Shown here: positions 1 through 8,319 of the stretch, one piece after another
Position numbering within the stretch: the first letter of the stretch is position 1
Layout of the letters: each line of letters starts with the position of its first letter
NCBI GenBank assembly: GCA_024233865.1
Contig: JACKPA010000002.1
Span: forward strand, 186,001-250,000
Reading direction: 5' to 3'
Length of the DNA: 64,000 bases
Origin: Leptospiraceae bacterium
Lineage (GTDB): Bacteria > Spirochaetota > Leptospiria > Leptospirales > Leptospiraceae
Position numbers and translations under genes: made by a program
Notes under the pieces: model-generated
Database searches by the model: none
What the model was told of the DNA's origin: nothing
The model's input: the letters and a program-made list of their open reading frames with translations, nothing else

Positions 1-362
1 GTTATATGAGGAACAACTTGTACGGTTCGACCTAGATAATCCCCGCGACGCTCCCTTTCTATAACTGCATGATAAATCTGACCGGTTGTTACTGAATTCT
101 TTTTTGAAAACATTGAGCTAGTAAATCTTTCGTAATATCCAAGGTCTAAATCCGTTTCTGCTCCGTCTTCTGTGACAAAAACTTCTCCATGCTGGTACGG
201 ACTCATCGTTCCTGGATCAATATTAATATAAGGATCCATCTTTTGTAGAGATACCGTATAACCCCTAGACTCTAGTAGACATCCAAGCCCGGCTACGGTT
301 ACACCTTTTCCCAGGGATGAACAAACCCCACCACTTATAAATATAAACTTTGACTTTATCAA
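1..362 (-). CDS. pyrG: CTP synthase, N-terminal part (cut by window edge)
   Basis: CTP synthase makes CTP from UTP, ATP and glutamine. Only the first 120 or so codons of the synthetase domain are in the window. The translation shows the family's opening P-loop block (FIFISGGVCSSLGKGVT), then QKMDPYINIDPGTMSP, HGEVFVTEDGAETDLDLGYYERF and the R-G-D-Y-L-G-T-V-Q-V-P-H block, all diagnostic for PyrG. There is no ATG before the P-loop. The frame opens after a stop just upstream and offers a TTG at 360-362, preceded by GGAG at a 6-base spacing, so TTG is chosen as start. The glutaminase domain lies outside the window. It is transcribed divergently from the Uma2 gene. Identification is firm; the start is inferred. 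Confidence 0.93.
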   Translation of the reverse strand, partial: MIKSKFIFISGGVCSSLGKGVTVAGLGCLLESRGYTVSLQKMDPYINIDPGTMSPYQHGEVFVTEDGAETDLDLGYYERFTSSMFSKKNSVTTGQIYHAVIERERRGDYLGRTVQVVPHI

Positions 363-532
363 ACAACACTCCAGTAAAGCTATTTATGTGTACTCTCAAA
401 AAATGGGTTTTAAAGAACAATACTTTTTGTTTTATTATACTACCTTTTTGCTATTTTGCAAATATAGAAGATAAAACCATCAAGCAAAAAAAAATGCTTG
501 TTTTTCCTTTTTATTTCTTAAACGATCTTTCT

Positions 533-1282
533 ATGTCAACCGGTATTTTGTCCAAACCATATACTAACTTTGAATCTCAAAATTTACCCAGGGGAGAAGA
601 ACTACCTTATGATGATGGTGAACCTTTGGAATCAGAACGACATCTCTTTCAAATTTTTTTACTCTTAGAAACTCTACAGCCCTGGTTACAAAAATTGGGC
701 AAAGGTTATCTTGGTGGCAATATGTTTTTATATTTTTCTCCCAAGCAAGTTAAAACCGAGATGGTAAGAGGACCTGATTTTTTTGTTGTATCGAAAGCTG
801 ATTTTCGAGAGCGGAAAAGTTGGGTGGTATGGGAAGAGGGCTTGTCTCCAAATGTAGTAATCGAATTACTATCGGATACAACCAAACACGAGGACAAAAC
901 AAACAAAAAACGAATCTACGAGAAAGAAGTATGTGTGAATGAGTATTATTGGTATGATCCGCACAATCCGAATGACTGGGCTGGTCACGAACTAATCATG
1001 GATAACTACCATATAAAACAAACTGACATACGAGGTCGCTACATAAGCAAGGAATTAGATTTGGCTTTGGTGAGGTGGCATGGAGTATTTTTGGAAAGAG
1101 AGGCAACTTGGTTGCGTTTTGAAACAATAGATGGTTTTTTGCTTCCTACAAAACAAGAGCTTGCTCAGGAAGAAAGACAAAAAGCAGAACAGGAAAGACA
1201 AAAAGCAGAACAGGAAAAGCAGAGAGCGGACGCTCTTGCAAGAAAATTACGAGAAATGGGAATCGATCCGAATAATTTATAA
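533..1282 (+). CDS. Uma2 family (DUF820) putative endonuclease, copy A
   Basis: A 249-residue protein of the Uma2/DUF820 family, which has a PD-(D/E)xK-like fold. Its biological role is poorly known. Family marks are R-G-P-D-F-F-V near residue 75, the V-I-E-L-L-S strand near 110, and the K-R-I-Y-E-K...E-Y-Y-W-Y-D-P block. The C-terminus is a charged helix with a repeated ERQKAEQ heptad (21-base DNA repeat), ending in a conserved K-L-R-E-M-G-I-D-P tail. The frame is open back to 350, but the ATG at 533 is chosen because it aligns with the start of the paralogue at 50548-51357 (both begin about 20 residues before P-R-G-E/D-E-L-P-Y-D-D). A position that reads SPD in the paralogue is SPN here, which could affect activity. 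Confidence 0.8.
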   Translation: MSTGILSKPYTNFESQNLPRGEELPYDDGEPLESERHLFQIFLLLETLQPWLQKLGKGYLGGNMFLYFSPKQVKTEMVRGPDFFVVSKADFRERKSWVVWEEGLSPNVVIELLSDTTKHEDKTNKKRIYEKEVCVNEYYWYDPHNPNDWAGHELIMDNYHIKQTDIRGRYISKELDLALVRWHGVFLEREATWLRFETIDGFLLPTKQELAQEERQKAEQERQKAEQEKQRADALARKLREMGIDPNNL

Positions 1283-1410
1283 AAGTATTTTATACCATGA
1301 TTAGAATGATTTTCGGGATTACCATGATTTAACTCTTTTGATTTTCAAGGACTTTCTTTAGTTTTATATCCGAAAACCACTCTGTTTTGAGTATAATTAA
1401 TTCTCAAACA

Positions 1411-1986
1411 CTAATCATGTTTTTCCACCGAGCTGTTATAAATGGTGATTGTGAATGTATGAATGGTTTGTTTTTTAGAAAGTAAATCCGATATGGTTTT
1501 GGATGATTTTAAATAAATTCCAAAATTCAAACTTTCCAAAGAGGAACTAAGCCACGAATCGTATCCTTCCTGACTTTTTGCGTATTCCGAACCTAAAAAG
1601 TCCGAAGCATATAAAATTTTATCCAACAAACTCATTGAATTCGATCCTAAGGTATGGTTTTGAATAGCTGTTAAAACTTCCGTATCCGTAAAATTGTATT
1701 TTTCTCTCAGGTAAAACCTCGCAGAATAAGCATGGTAAGCTGGTTCGGGAAGTTCCGAAAATTGATTAAAATCCCACTTTTCAAATAATTGGGTATGAAA
1801 TTGTTTTGGTTTTTGTTTGGTAATATCATGCAAAATCCCAGCTAAGTACGCTTTATCCGGTGAATGATAATTTTGCTTAATTGCAATTGATTTGGCTATT
1901 TCTGCCACAAGGAACGAATGTTCCAACCGGGATTCCGTAAGTTCTTTTTTTATCTCTTCTTTAAAATAGTAGATTTCTTTTTCCAT
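1411..1986 (-). CDS. yqeK: YqeK-type HD domain phosphohydrolase
   Basis: A 191-residue HD-domain protein matching YqeK, a family reported to hydrolyse diadenosine tetraphosphate symmetrically. Visible motifs are R-L-E-H-S near residue 20 (first metal His), A-G-I-L-H-D-I-T near 49-56 (the HD pair), a middle H-A-Y-S-A-R block, N-H-T-L-G-S, and M-S-L-L-D-K-I-L-Y-A-S-D-F near 118-130. The order and spacing fit the family. It is the last gene of the minus-strand run that starts at the Cas6-like gene; 23 bases separate it from the ABC permease. In many genomes yqeK sits beside nadD and rsfS, but neither is seen here. The symbol rests on family similarity only. Confidence 0.8.
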   Translation of the reverse strand: MEKEIYYFKEEIKKELTESRLEHSFLVAEIAKSIAIKQNYHSPDKAYLAGILHDITKQKPKQFHTQLFEKWDFNQFSELPEPAYHAYSARFYLREKYNFTDTEVLTAIQNHTLGSNSMSLLDKILYASDFLGSEYAKSQEGYDSWLSSSLESLNFGIYLKSSKTISDLLSKKQTIHTFTITIYNSSVEKHD

Positions 1987-2009
1987 AAGTAGATAGTTTA
2001 TTTTAGGTA

Positions 2010-3407
2010 TTAAGAAATGACGGAACTTCTGGTTTTTTGCAAAACAATTCCTTCTTTTTTAAATCTCCTAACAGTGAAAAAAAGCATAATTATGAATTGA
2101 ATAAAAATAGGAATTGTCCCCAACATAAAATTAGATTCAAAAGTCGGAAAAAATATGGGATAGAGTATCTTTAATTCTGCCACATAGAGAAAAGAGGGAA
2201 TTAGTCCGTACAAAACCAATAGATAAAAAACAGCAGTTAAATCAGCCCGCTTGGAATTAGGCGATAAATTAAAAAAAAGGAAAATCATAGTGTCCCTTAA
2301 AACAAAAAAGATAAGATTAATAGGAAAAACTATGGAATAACCTTCATTTTGTAAGTTATAAGAGTTTAATGAAACTGAAAGCATAAACAAAATAAAACCG
2401 AAAATTATACTAAAAAATAAGGAAACAAGCCAAAGTGGTAAATTAATCTGAAATTTATACCAATCTTGTTTTTGAAATTTGTCTATGAGTAATCTGAAAT
2501 CTACAATATACTTTGGTTCTAATAAAATTAGCAAATAGGTAAATACTACACAAACTATAAAAGAGATACCGGAACCCAAAGTAAGCCCCTCGGATGAGGT
2601 AATTTTTCCCAAATTGGACAAAAATCCATTTAAATAAATAATTAAAGATGCCAAAAAAGTAATCCAAACAATAATACCGGTAGAAAACCGAAATTCGTAT
2701 TTCATGTTTTGGTACAAACCAACAATATTCCAAAATAAAAAAAATAATAAGCTTATTAGCAAAAAATTACTGAGTTTAAAGTCTATTCCATACCAAGTAA
2801 ATTTTCCCGCATTGGCTTCCATAAGTCCCCACGAATAGGATGTTAAAAAAAATCCTAATAAAAGCCCCCCCATAAATATAGGAGTACTTTTAAGTTTAAT
2901 TTGACTACTATTTCTTTTGATACTTACCAAACTAGCGCTGATTACGCTAGAGTGAGTAAATACTCCAACAAGAATCAGCAAAGATAGCAATTTTAAATCT
3001 TTTACAAAATTTTGAGTAAAAAATGTTACAATCAAAAATATTACCAAGCATATCCCCCCTCCGTACCATTGGTAAATGGTGCTTCCGAACAATTTCCCCC
3101 AAGATATAGTTTCCGGAGTCAGTAGGGTTAATTTTTGATCATCCCACGTCCTTTCATTAATTTCATTTATAACGGATTCGGAAGATAATTTTGTACCCCA
3201 CACACAAATCAAAAAAAGAAAGATTACAACACACCAGATTTGGATGAGTTTCATGCGTTCCGTTAAATTATCATTGGATATAAACACAATGAGAAGAATC
3301 ATTAGTAAAATAATTGGCATAAGAACCAAACGATTCAGACTGAGTTCAAGCCAAACGTTTTTGCTAAATTCAGGATTATTAAAATAGATACGATTTTTCA
3401 TTTTCAT
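2010..3407 (-). CDS. ABC transporter permease (ABC-2-like exporter subunit)
   Basis: A 465-residue, highly hydrophobic protein with about 12 predicted membrane segments and few charged loops, without a signal peptide. The first segment (residues about 28-46) is followed by short polar loops and repeated hydrophobic stretches to the C-terminus. Its start overlaps the stop of the upstream ATPase gene by four bases, so the two are almost certainly translationally coupled and form one exporter. An insertion rich in W, D and E near residues 85-110, before the second helix pair, resembles the cytoplasmic loop of ABC-2 type permeases. The substrate is not evident; nothing nearby points to one. Confidence 0.75.
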   Translation of the reverse strand: MKMKNRIYFNNPEFSKNVWLELSLNRLVLMPIILLMILLIVFISNDNLTERMKLIQIWCVVIFLFLICVWGTKLSSESVINEINERTWDDQKLTLLTPETISWGKLFGSTIYQWYGGGICLVIFLIVTFFTQNFVKDLKLLSLLILVGVFTHSSVISASLVSIKRNSSQIKLKSTPIFMGGLLLGFFLTSYSWGLMEANAGKFTWYGIDFKLSNFLLISLLFFLFWNIVGLYQNMKYEFRFSTGIIVWITFLASLIIYLNGFLSNLGKITSSEGLTLGSGISFIVCVVFTYLLILLEPKYIVDFRLLIDKFQKQDWYKFQINLPLWLVSLFFSIIFGFILFMLSVSLNSYNLQNEGYSIVFPINLIFFVLRDTMIFLFFNLSPNSKRADLTAVFYLLVLYGLIPSFLYVAELKILYPIFFPTFESNFMLGTIPIFIQFIIMLFFTVRRFKKEGIVLQKTRSSVIS

Positions 3408-4309
3408 CCTTTTACCATATTCAAGTATTTGTCTTGAATACTTTCTTGCTTCACAAAAAATTCGGAAATATTATAATTTTGATGGATTATGTTTTTTAAT
3501 AATTCGGATTGTTCTTCTTCACTACCAATAAACTCTAGATGAATACTATTTCCCTTTTGGTTAAAACTTTCAACATTTGTAGAATTTTCTAAAAATTTTA
3601 GCAATCCGTTATCCGAATTTAAAACGGAAATTAAAATTTGTTTTTTTGGTTTTAATACCATTTCCATTTTCTTTTCAATAATTTGTCCTTCTTTCAGAAC
3701 AATAATATCTTTTGCATAATCGTTTAATTCGGCAAGGATATGGGAAGAAACGATTAAAGTCATTCCTTGGTTATTTAATTCTTTAAACAATTCCGATAAG
3801 GAATGTCTTGCTTCCGGATCAAGACCGGAAGCCGGCTCGTCAAGCAACAAAACGAGTGGTTTATGAATAATCGATTGTCCGATGGCAACTCTCTGTTTCA
3901 TTCCTCTCGATAGATTTCCGACTCTCTCGTCAATTTTATTAGATAGGTTTAATTTTTCTGTAGTTTCCAAAACCAACGAATCTATTTTGTTTTTTTCAAC
4001 TTTATGAGCATGAGCAAAATAAGTAAAAACCTGCCTAATGCTCAAATTCTCATACAACCCAAAAAAATCGTGCAAAAAACCTATCATCTTTTTACATGAT
4101 GTGGGGTGCTCTATAACATCAATTCCATTGACAGCAATTGTTCCGGAAAATGGTTTTACCAAAGCCGATAAGCACATAAGTAGAGTGGTTTTTCCAGAGC
4201 CATTCGGTCCAACAAGAGCAGTAATCGAACCTTTGGTAATTTCAAAAGAAACAGTATCCAAAGCTCTATGGTTCGGATAGTCAAAAACTAAATTGCTTAC
4301 TTTAATCAT
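3404..4309 (-). CDS. ABC transporter ATP-binding protein
   Basis: A 301-residue ABC ATPase that would power the coupled permease at 2010-3407. It shows Walker A G-P-N-G-S-G-K-T-T (about residues 35-43), the signature L-S-R-G-M-K-Q-R near 133, Walker B L-V-L-L-L-D-E-P near 155, and the switch histidine in V-S-S-H-I. The C-terminal 90 residues after the ATPase core are variable, as in ABC-2 exporter ATPases (CcmA/GldA/YhaQ-like set). The Q-loop region reads I-G-F-L-H-D-F-F-G-L-Y. The gene follows the unknown gene at 4327 by 17 bases. The substrate cannot be told from sequence. Confidence 0.88.
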   Translation of the reverse strand: MIKVSNLVFDYPNHRALDTVSFEITKGSITALVGPNGSGKTTLLMCLSALVKPFSGTIAVNGIDVIEHPTSCKKMIGFLHDFFGLYENLSIRQVFTYFAHAHKVEKNKIDSLVLETTEKLNLSNKIDERVGNLSRGMKQRVAIGQSIIHKPLVLLLDEPASGLDPEARHSLSELFKELNNQGMTLIVSSHILAELNDYAKDIIVLKEGQIIEKKMEMVLKPKKQILISVLNSDNGLLKFLENSTNVESFNQKGNSIHLEFIGSEEEQSELLKNIIHQNYNISEFFVKQESIQDKYLNMVKG

Positions 4310-4326
4310 AATTTTATATAAAAATT

Positions 4327-4968
4327 TTATTTCACTGAAGCATACATACTTTGTTTTTCCAATAAATCCAAATACTGAATTTCTTTATTGATAAAAGAAT
4401 CAATAAACGGGTATATATCATCAATATTTTTTGACAAGTTATAACCCGCATCCATAATTTTCACCAAATACTTTGCACCGGACATGGTTGCAGCTACTTT
4501 TATAGGAGTCATAATAAAAGGTATCATTGGCAATTTGGATAAAGAAAAAAAGAACCCAAGTAAATCCCCTATAAGTTGTACTTGTTTTTTTCTATCTTCA
4601 AACTTCCCAATATTGATTTTTGCTTTTTCCAAATTTTCCTGAGAAATGCCGGAATTATTATATAAGTTATTTTGGTAGATAAAAAGAGCGATTTCTTTGT
4701 TAAGAGAATCTGAAATTTCATTTAATTCAATTAACTTCTTGATGTTTTCGGACATGGCGGAACCAGTCATCGTTTTGATCCGACCATACAATTTACTTAG
4801 AGAATTTTGTAGTTCTTCTTTGATATTTGGGCTGTAGATATAATCCTTAAAAAAAATTGGAAGTTGGTTATATCCCTTTGCCTTCAATTCTTGTTTAAAA
4901 ACAGTTGAAAATCTATCAATTTCAGATTGTGCGACTTTATTTCGAAGGGATTCTACCTGCTGATTCAT
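4327..4968 (-). CDS. Unknown protein, possibly a distant FFLEELY-motif family member
   Basis: A 213-residue protein without signal peptide. Residues 1-100 are helical and polar, with the segment L-P-I-F-F-K-D-Y-I-Y-S-P near 36-47, then L-S-K-L-Y-G-R-I-K-T near 57 and L-I-E-L-N-E-I-S near 80. This order resembles the so-called FFLEELY-motif proteins, a family without known function, but the match is weak and made by eye. Residues about 130-175 contain hydrophobic, glycine-containing helices (FFFSLSKLPMIPFIMTP) that could contact a membrane. It lies in the coaE/ABC exporter operon, 24 bases after the SPOR gene. The function is unknown. Confidence 0.6.
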   Translation of the reverse strand: MNQQVESLRNKVAQSEIDRFSTVFKQELKAKGYNQLPIFFKDYIYSPNIKEELQNSLSKLYGRIKTMTGSAMSENIKKLIELNEISDSLNKEIALFIYQNNLYNNSGISQENLEKAKINIGKFEDRKKQVQLIGDLLGFFFSLSKLPMIPFIMTPIKVAATMSGAKYLVKIMDAGYNLSKNIDDIYPFIDSFINKEIQYLDLLEKQSMYASVK

Positions 4969-4992
4969 TTTTAATATTCATTACTATTTTTA

Positions 4993-5643
4993 TTATTTTT
5001 GATATGTACTCGATTTTGGAACCCTAACAATGATAGCTTTTTCCTTCAATTCCGGTTCTAAAACTTGAATCATTCTTTTTAATTCACTTTTATTGTTTGT
5101 CATTCCAGCTCTAACGGTATACAATCGCCCATTCCTTTGAATGTAAGGATTTATTTTGGGATCGATTTGAGCAATTTTCTCTTTTAAGAAATTTGCTTTT
5201 GCTTTCGAGCTAAAAGCACCAAACTGAATCGTATATTTACTTTTTGAGGAATGTCTACTATAGTGTTTGGAAACTTTTTTCTTATTGGGAGGGACCACAT
5301 CATCATTTAATACTTCTTTGTCATCCAAAACTGTAATATCGTCCTCATTAGAGGAATTTTTATTTGTTAAATCTATAATTTCCGAATTATCTTTAGGAGA
5401 GCTTTTAGTAACATGCTTAACAATCTCATCCTCCATTTTAATAGGAGCTTTTTCGTTCGGATTGGCTTTATTTCCTTCCAATGAACTATCCATGCTCGTT
5501 TTTACTTCTTGAACAACAGATTGCTTTTTCCCAATAGACATTCCACCGTAAAATATTAAAGCGGCTATTAAAATCAACAAACATAATAAGATTATGATTC
5601 TTTTGATATCCAAATTAATAGTGTAAAACGTCCTTTCCTTCAT
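4993..5643 (-). CDS. SPOR domain membrane protein
   Basis: A bitopic membrane protein of about 216 residues ending in a SPOR domain, a fold that binds denuded glycan strands of septal peptidoglycan. After the start M-K-E-R-T-F comes one membrane helix (about residues 13-35, IIILLCLLILIAALIFYGG). A long acidic, low-complexity periplasmic linker follows, then the SPOR domain from Y-T-I-Q-F-G-A-F (about 135) to the end, with the Y-T-V-R-A-G second repeat. The frame is open 16 codons further upstream, but that would overlap coaE. The ATG at 5643 lies two bases after the coaE stop and is preferred. A role in division or envelope shape is inferred from the domain. Confidence 0.85.
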   Translation of the reverse strand: MKERTFYTINLDIKRIIILLCLLILIAALIFYGGMSIGKKQSVVQEVKTSMDSSLEGNKANPNEKAPIKMEDEIVKHVTKSSPKDNSEIIDLTNKNSSNEDDITVLDDKEVLNDDVVPPNKKKVSKHYSRHSSKSKYTIQFGAFSSKAKANFLKEKIAQIDPKINPYIQRNGRLYTVRAGMTNNKSELKRMIQVLEPELKEKAIIVRVPKSSTYQK

Positions 5644-5645
5644 TT

Positions 5646-6263
5646 TTACTGACCTTTGTATTGGTGTATTTGTTTTAGTACATCTCTGCAACTATCTTTT
5701 AGTGCAGGAATATTTTTATCGTTAATAATAAAAAAATTAGATAAACTTAGCTTTGTTTCCAGACTCATTTGATTGTTTAACCTATCATTATATTCTTCCA
5801 GGCTCATATCTTCTCTACGCTGAACCCTATCAAAACACAAACTCGGATCCAAAGAAACTGTCAGAGTTGCATCACACATTTTGTCGGACCCACTCTCAAA
5901 TAAAAGAGGAACTTCCCATGCAATCACGATTCCCCCTTGGATATTTTCAAACATTTCCTTTGATTTTTGAAAAACCAAAGGATGGATTAAAGAGTTTAGT
6001 TTATCTAATTTCCCTTTATCTTTAAAAACAATGGATGCTATTTTTTTCCTATCAACTTCTCCGTCACCCGTAAATATGTTTTCATCTACCAATTCCTTGA
6101 TTTTTTCCAAAACAGGTGATTCTTTGGTAGTATAAACTTTTGCTAACTCATCCGTAGATATCCTAATAGCTCCAAACTCTTCAAAAATCCTTGAAACAGT
6201 AGATTTTCCACTCCCGATTATTCCGGTAATACCTAACACAAATTTCTCTTTCCAAACTTTCAT
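5646..6263 (-). CDS. coaE: Dephospho-CoA kinase
   Basis: A 205-residue P-loop kinase that phosphorylates the 3'-hydroxyl of dephospho-CoA in the last step of CoA synthesis. Motifs are G-I-I-G-S-G-K-S-T near residues 13-21; the D-E-L-A block near 37; H-P-L-V near 92; the lid V-P-L-L-F-E-S-G near 117; and the arginine-rich C-terminal R-V-Q-R-R-E-D segment. Length is normal for the family. It follows the Cas6-like gene by 31 bases and is followed almost directly by the SPOR gene (two-base gap), so it is in the middle of a co-directional run. Confidence 0.93.
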   Translation of the reverse strand: MKVWKEKFVLGITGIIGSGKSTVSRIFEEFGAIRISTDELAKVYTTKESPVLEKIKELVDENIFTGDGEVDRKKIASIVFKDKGKLDKLNSLIHPLVFQKSKEMFENIQGGIVIAWEVPLLFESGSDKMCDATLTVSLDPSLCFDRVQRREDMSLEEYNDRLNNQMSLETKLSLSNFFIINDKNIPALKDSCRDVLKQIHQYKGQ

Positions 6264-6294
6264 ATATTACTTTTTTACCGGAATATCTTTTCTG

Positions 6295-7278
6295 TTATTT
6301 AACCAATATCCAATTATCAATCTTTACCTTACCCATACCATAACTTGCGTTTTTACCAATATGCAATATTTCCAAAGTCTTTAATAGCTGAAACATTTTT
6401 TCATCTATATTTGAAATTCTACATGTACCAAGTATGCCTAATAAATCGGAATTCTGTTGAGATGGTCTAATGTATCTACATTTTTCTTTTGCCTCAATAT
6501 CACCATTGGAAGTAAATACTTGGTTTTTTCCAAGCGTATCTTCATCTCTAAAATCACCGTATAGCAAATGCAAGGAAGTATATCTTTCTATGGCTTCTTC
6601 AAATAGTGTGTCACATTTGACTGCATCTATATTTTCTATTTTGTTACTCAGTTTCGTTGGAGTTAAAAAAGTAATTTGTATGTTTTTTAAAATTTGTCTT
6701 GCAAATACATTTTGATTGTTTTCCGTATTAGTACCATGGTTTATGTGTGTTGTCCCAAATTTATAACCAATGTATTCCAAAATGGTCATTTGTTTAGGTT
6801 GTTTTTGCGCTATTTCATTATTACCAAATAGTAAATCACCGGTTAATGCGTCTCGTACGGAAGACACTTGAAACTTATTTTTATAATCCCCAAAACCAAT
6901 TTCTCCCATTTTCTGGAATGCACTAATAAAATTCTTTAAATATTTAGCATAATCTCCAAAAATCGTAATATTTATATCTAGTAGTTCACCCCTAAAAAAA
7001 AGATATTTATCAGATGCATTTATTATGTAGGGATATGGTCTATATTCCAAATATCCAGCTTCTATTTTATCGTTTTTATCATGTATGATTTGGTAATAGG
7101 GACATGTTGGAATACTACATATATCACATAAATTGTCACTTTTTAAACAAGAAGTTTCTTTTAATACGTGTGGAAAATAATTCTGTATAAATAAATCGGT
7201 ATATCCATTAAAAATACATTCCGAAGTAGCAACTAAGGAAATAATAATTTTAGAAAATTTTAATTCTGATTTCAACAT
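6295..7278 (-). CDS. cas6: Stand-alone Cas6-like RAMP endoribonuclease
   Basis: A 327-residue protein with the layout of the Cas6 RAMP family that cuts CRISPR precursor RNA. A C-x2-C-x5-C-P-Y-Y block near 49-60 is followed by P-Y-P-Y-I-I, then F-R-G-E-L-L-D-I-N-I-T-I-F-G near 94-107. Next come A-F-Q-K-M-G-E-I-G-F-G near 119-129, R-Y-T-S-L-H-L-L-Y-G-D near 232, and the C-terminal glycine-rich loop L-H-I-G-K-N-A-S-Y-G-M-G-K near 306-318. The last is a family hallmark. No other cas gene and no CRISPR array is in the window, and it heads an operon with coaE. It could serve a distant CRISPR locus or have been co-opted for another RNA. The family call is by motif only. Confidence 0.75.
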   Translation of the reverse strand: MLKSELKFSKIIISLVATSECIFNGYTDLFIQNYFPHVLKETSCLKSDNLCDICSIPTCPYYQIIHDKNDKIEAGYLEYRPYPYIINASDKYLFFRGELLDINITIFGDYAKYLKNFISAFQKMGEIGFGDYKNKFQVSSVRDALTGDLLFGNNEIAQKQPKQMTILEYIGYKFGTTHINHGTNTENNQNVFARQILKNIQITFLTPTKLSNKIENIDAVKCDTLFEEAIERYTSLHLLYGDFRDEDTLGKNQVFTSNGDIEAKEKCRYIRPSQQNSDLLGILGTCRISNIDEKMFQLLKTLEILHIGKNASYGMGKVKIDNWILVK

Positions 7279-7580
7279 TTTAAAATTATAGCTTTCTCTA
7301 CAAAATTTAATTAATTTTATAATATTTTCATATTATTACTATAAATCATCAATTATTTTTATTATCCATTCTAAAAATTAATAACCATAGGTGTATTAAT
7401 AATTACAATCCCCCATCCACTAGTTTCATAATTATAGTTTAAAGCAATCCATTTTCTTATTATATTTTATCTGATTATAACGCAGTATAAACGATTCTAT
7501 ACAAGAGAGAATTTTATATTTTACAAGAATACAATACACAAAAAAATGTCTACTAATTAAAAACTTGGAGAAATCTATAG
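7279..7580. other. Divergent intergenic region (about 300 bases)
   Basis: This very AT-rich stretch separates the divergent cas6-like and yceI-like genes and must hold both promoters. Read by eye, it has no direct repeats that would form a CRISPR array and no ORF of note. A GGAG sequence about ten bases before the ATG at 7581 can serve as ribosome binding site for the lipoprotein gene. Confidence 0.6.
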
Positions 7581-8222
7581 ATGAGAAAGAATCTTAGCAT
7601 AGCACTAATATTATTAATGGTGGCTACATACAATTGCAAAAAAGCTCCGGATGCTGAAAAAGCTGAAGTATCACCTGAAAAAGAATCAACAGAAATGGCA
7701 AAACCTGCAGGTCAACCATTGAAGTTGGACACAACAAAAAGCGTAATTAAATGGATAGGAACAAAAGTAACCGGTCGCCATAATGGGATTGTGAAAATAA
7801 AAGAAGGTGAAGTTATCGTTGATGGTGATAAAATTACCGGTGGAAGTTTTGTTTTGGATATGACAACAATCCAAGATCAAAGCCTTGAGGGTGAACTAAA
7901 ACAAAAATTAGAAACTCATCTTAAAGACACGGATTTTTTTGAAGTAAGCAAATTTCCGGAAGCAAAATTTGTGATTACCTCCGTTGAGCCTCAAGCAGAA
8001 GCGAATCAATACAAAATTACCGGAAACCTAACCATGAAAGACATCACAAAAGGCATTTCTTTCACTGCAAACATTAACAAAAACGAAACAAAACAACCTG
8101 TGTCTGCTACAGCAAATTTTAACATAGACAGACAATTGTGGAATATCATCTATAAAGGAAAAGCTGACGACCTAATATCAAATGAAATTAATTTGGATTT
8201 GGATTTAAAAACAGCCTTATAA
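7581..8222 (+). CDS. YceI family lipoprotein
   Basis: A 213-residue predicted lipoprotein. The N-terminus M-R-K-N is followed by a hydrophobic core and a cysteine at residue 19 (V-A-T-Y-N-C), a loose lipobox of the kind seen in spirochaetes. A charged linker rich in E, K and P leads to the YceI lipocalin-like domain (about residues 48-213). Typical YceI features are S-V-I-K-W-I-G-T-K-V-T-G-R-H-N-G, G-G-S-F-V-L-D-M-T-T-I, the K-D-T-D-F-F-E-V-S-K-F-P-E-A-K-F run and the G-N-L-T-M-K-D-I-T-K strand. YceI proteins bind isoprenoid or lipid molecules; the ligand here is unknown. It may be cotranscribed with the AEC permease that follows after 97 bases. Confidence 0.88.
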   Translation: MRKNLSIALILLMVATYNCKKAPDAEKAEVSPEKESTEMAKPAGQPLKLDTTKSVIKWIGTKVTGRHNGIVKIKEGEVIVDGDKITGGSFVLDMTTIQDQSLEGELKQKLETHLKDTDFFEVSKFPEAKFVITSVEPQAEANQYKITGNLTMKDITKGISFTANINKNETKQPVSATANFNIDRQLWNIIYKGKADDLISNEINLDLDLKTAL

Positions 8223-8233
8223 TTTTTTATACG

Positions 8234-8313
8234 ATTCCGGTTGGTGAGCGACGTGGTGAGTAACATCGAACCATAGCAAAACTATCAAGCGCTGCGTATC
8301 GAACCACCGGAAT
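8234..8313. repeat. Imperfect inverted repeat between yceI and AEC genes
   Basis: ATTCCGGT-T-GGT at the left end pairs with ACC-A-CCGGAAT at the right end. Inside are two related stretches that both carry a form of T-A-T-C-G-A-A-C-C-A and G-A-G-C-G-A-C-G-T. The composition is far more GC-rich than the flanks, and the motif resembles the GAGCGTAGTCGAA elements elsewhere in the window. It is likely a REP-like mobile palindrome, and it could also act as a processing or attenuation hairpin between the two genes. Confidence 0.55.
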
Positions 8314-8319
8314 TTAACC

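Noticed and set aside
350..532. N-terminal extension of the first Uma2 gene
   Set aside because: It overlaps the pyrG start, has no family sequence, and the paralogue begins at the position matching 533.
1295..1335. Direct repeat ACCATGATT twice after the first Uma2 gene
   Set aside because: Nine bases in AT-rich DNA between convergent genes, without further structure. Possibly a trace of a common intergenic repeat, but too short to call.
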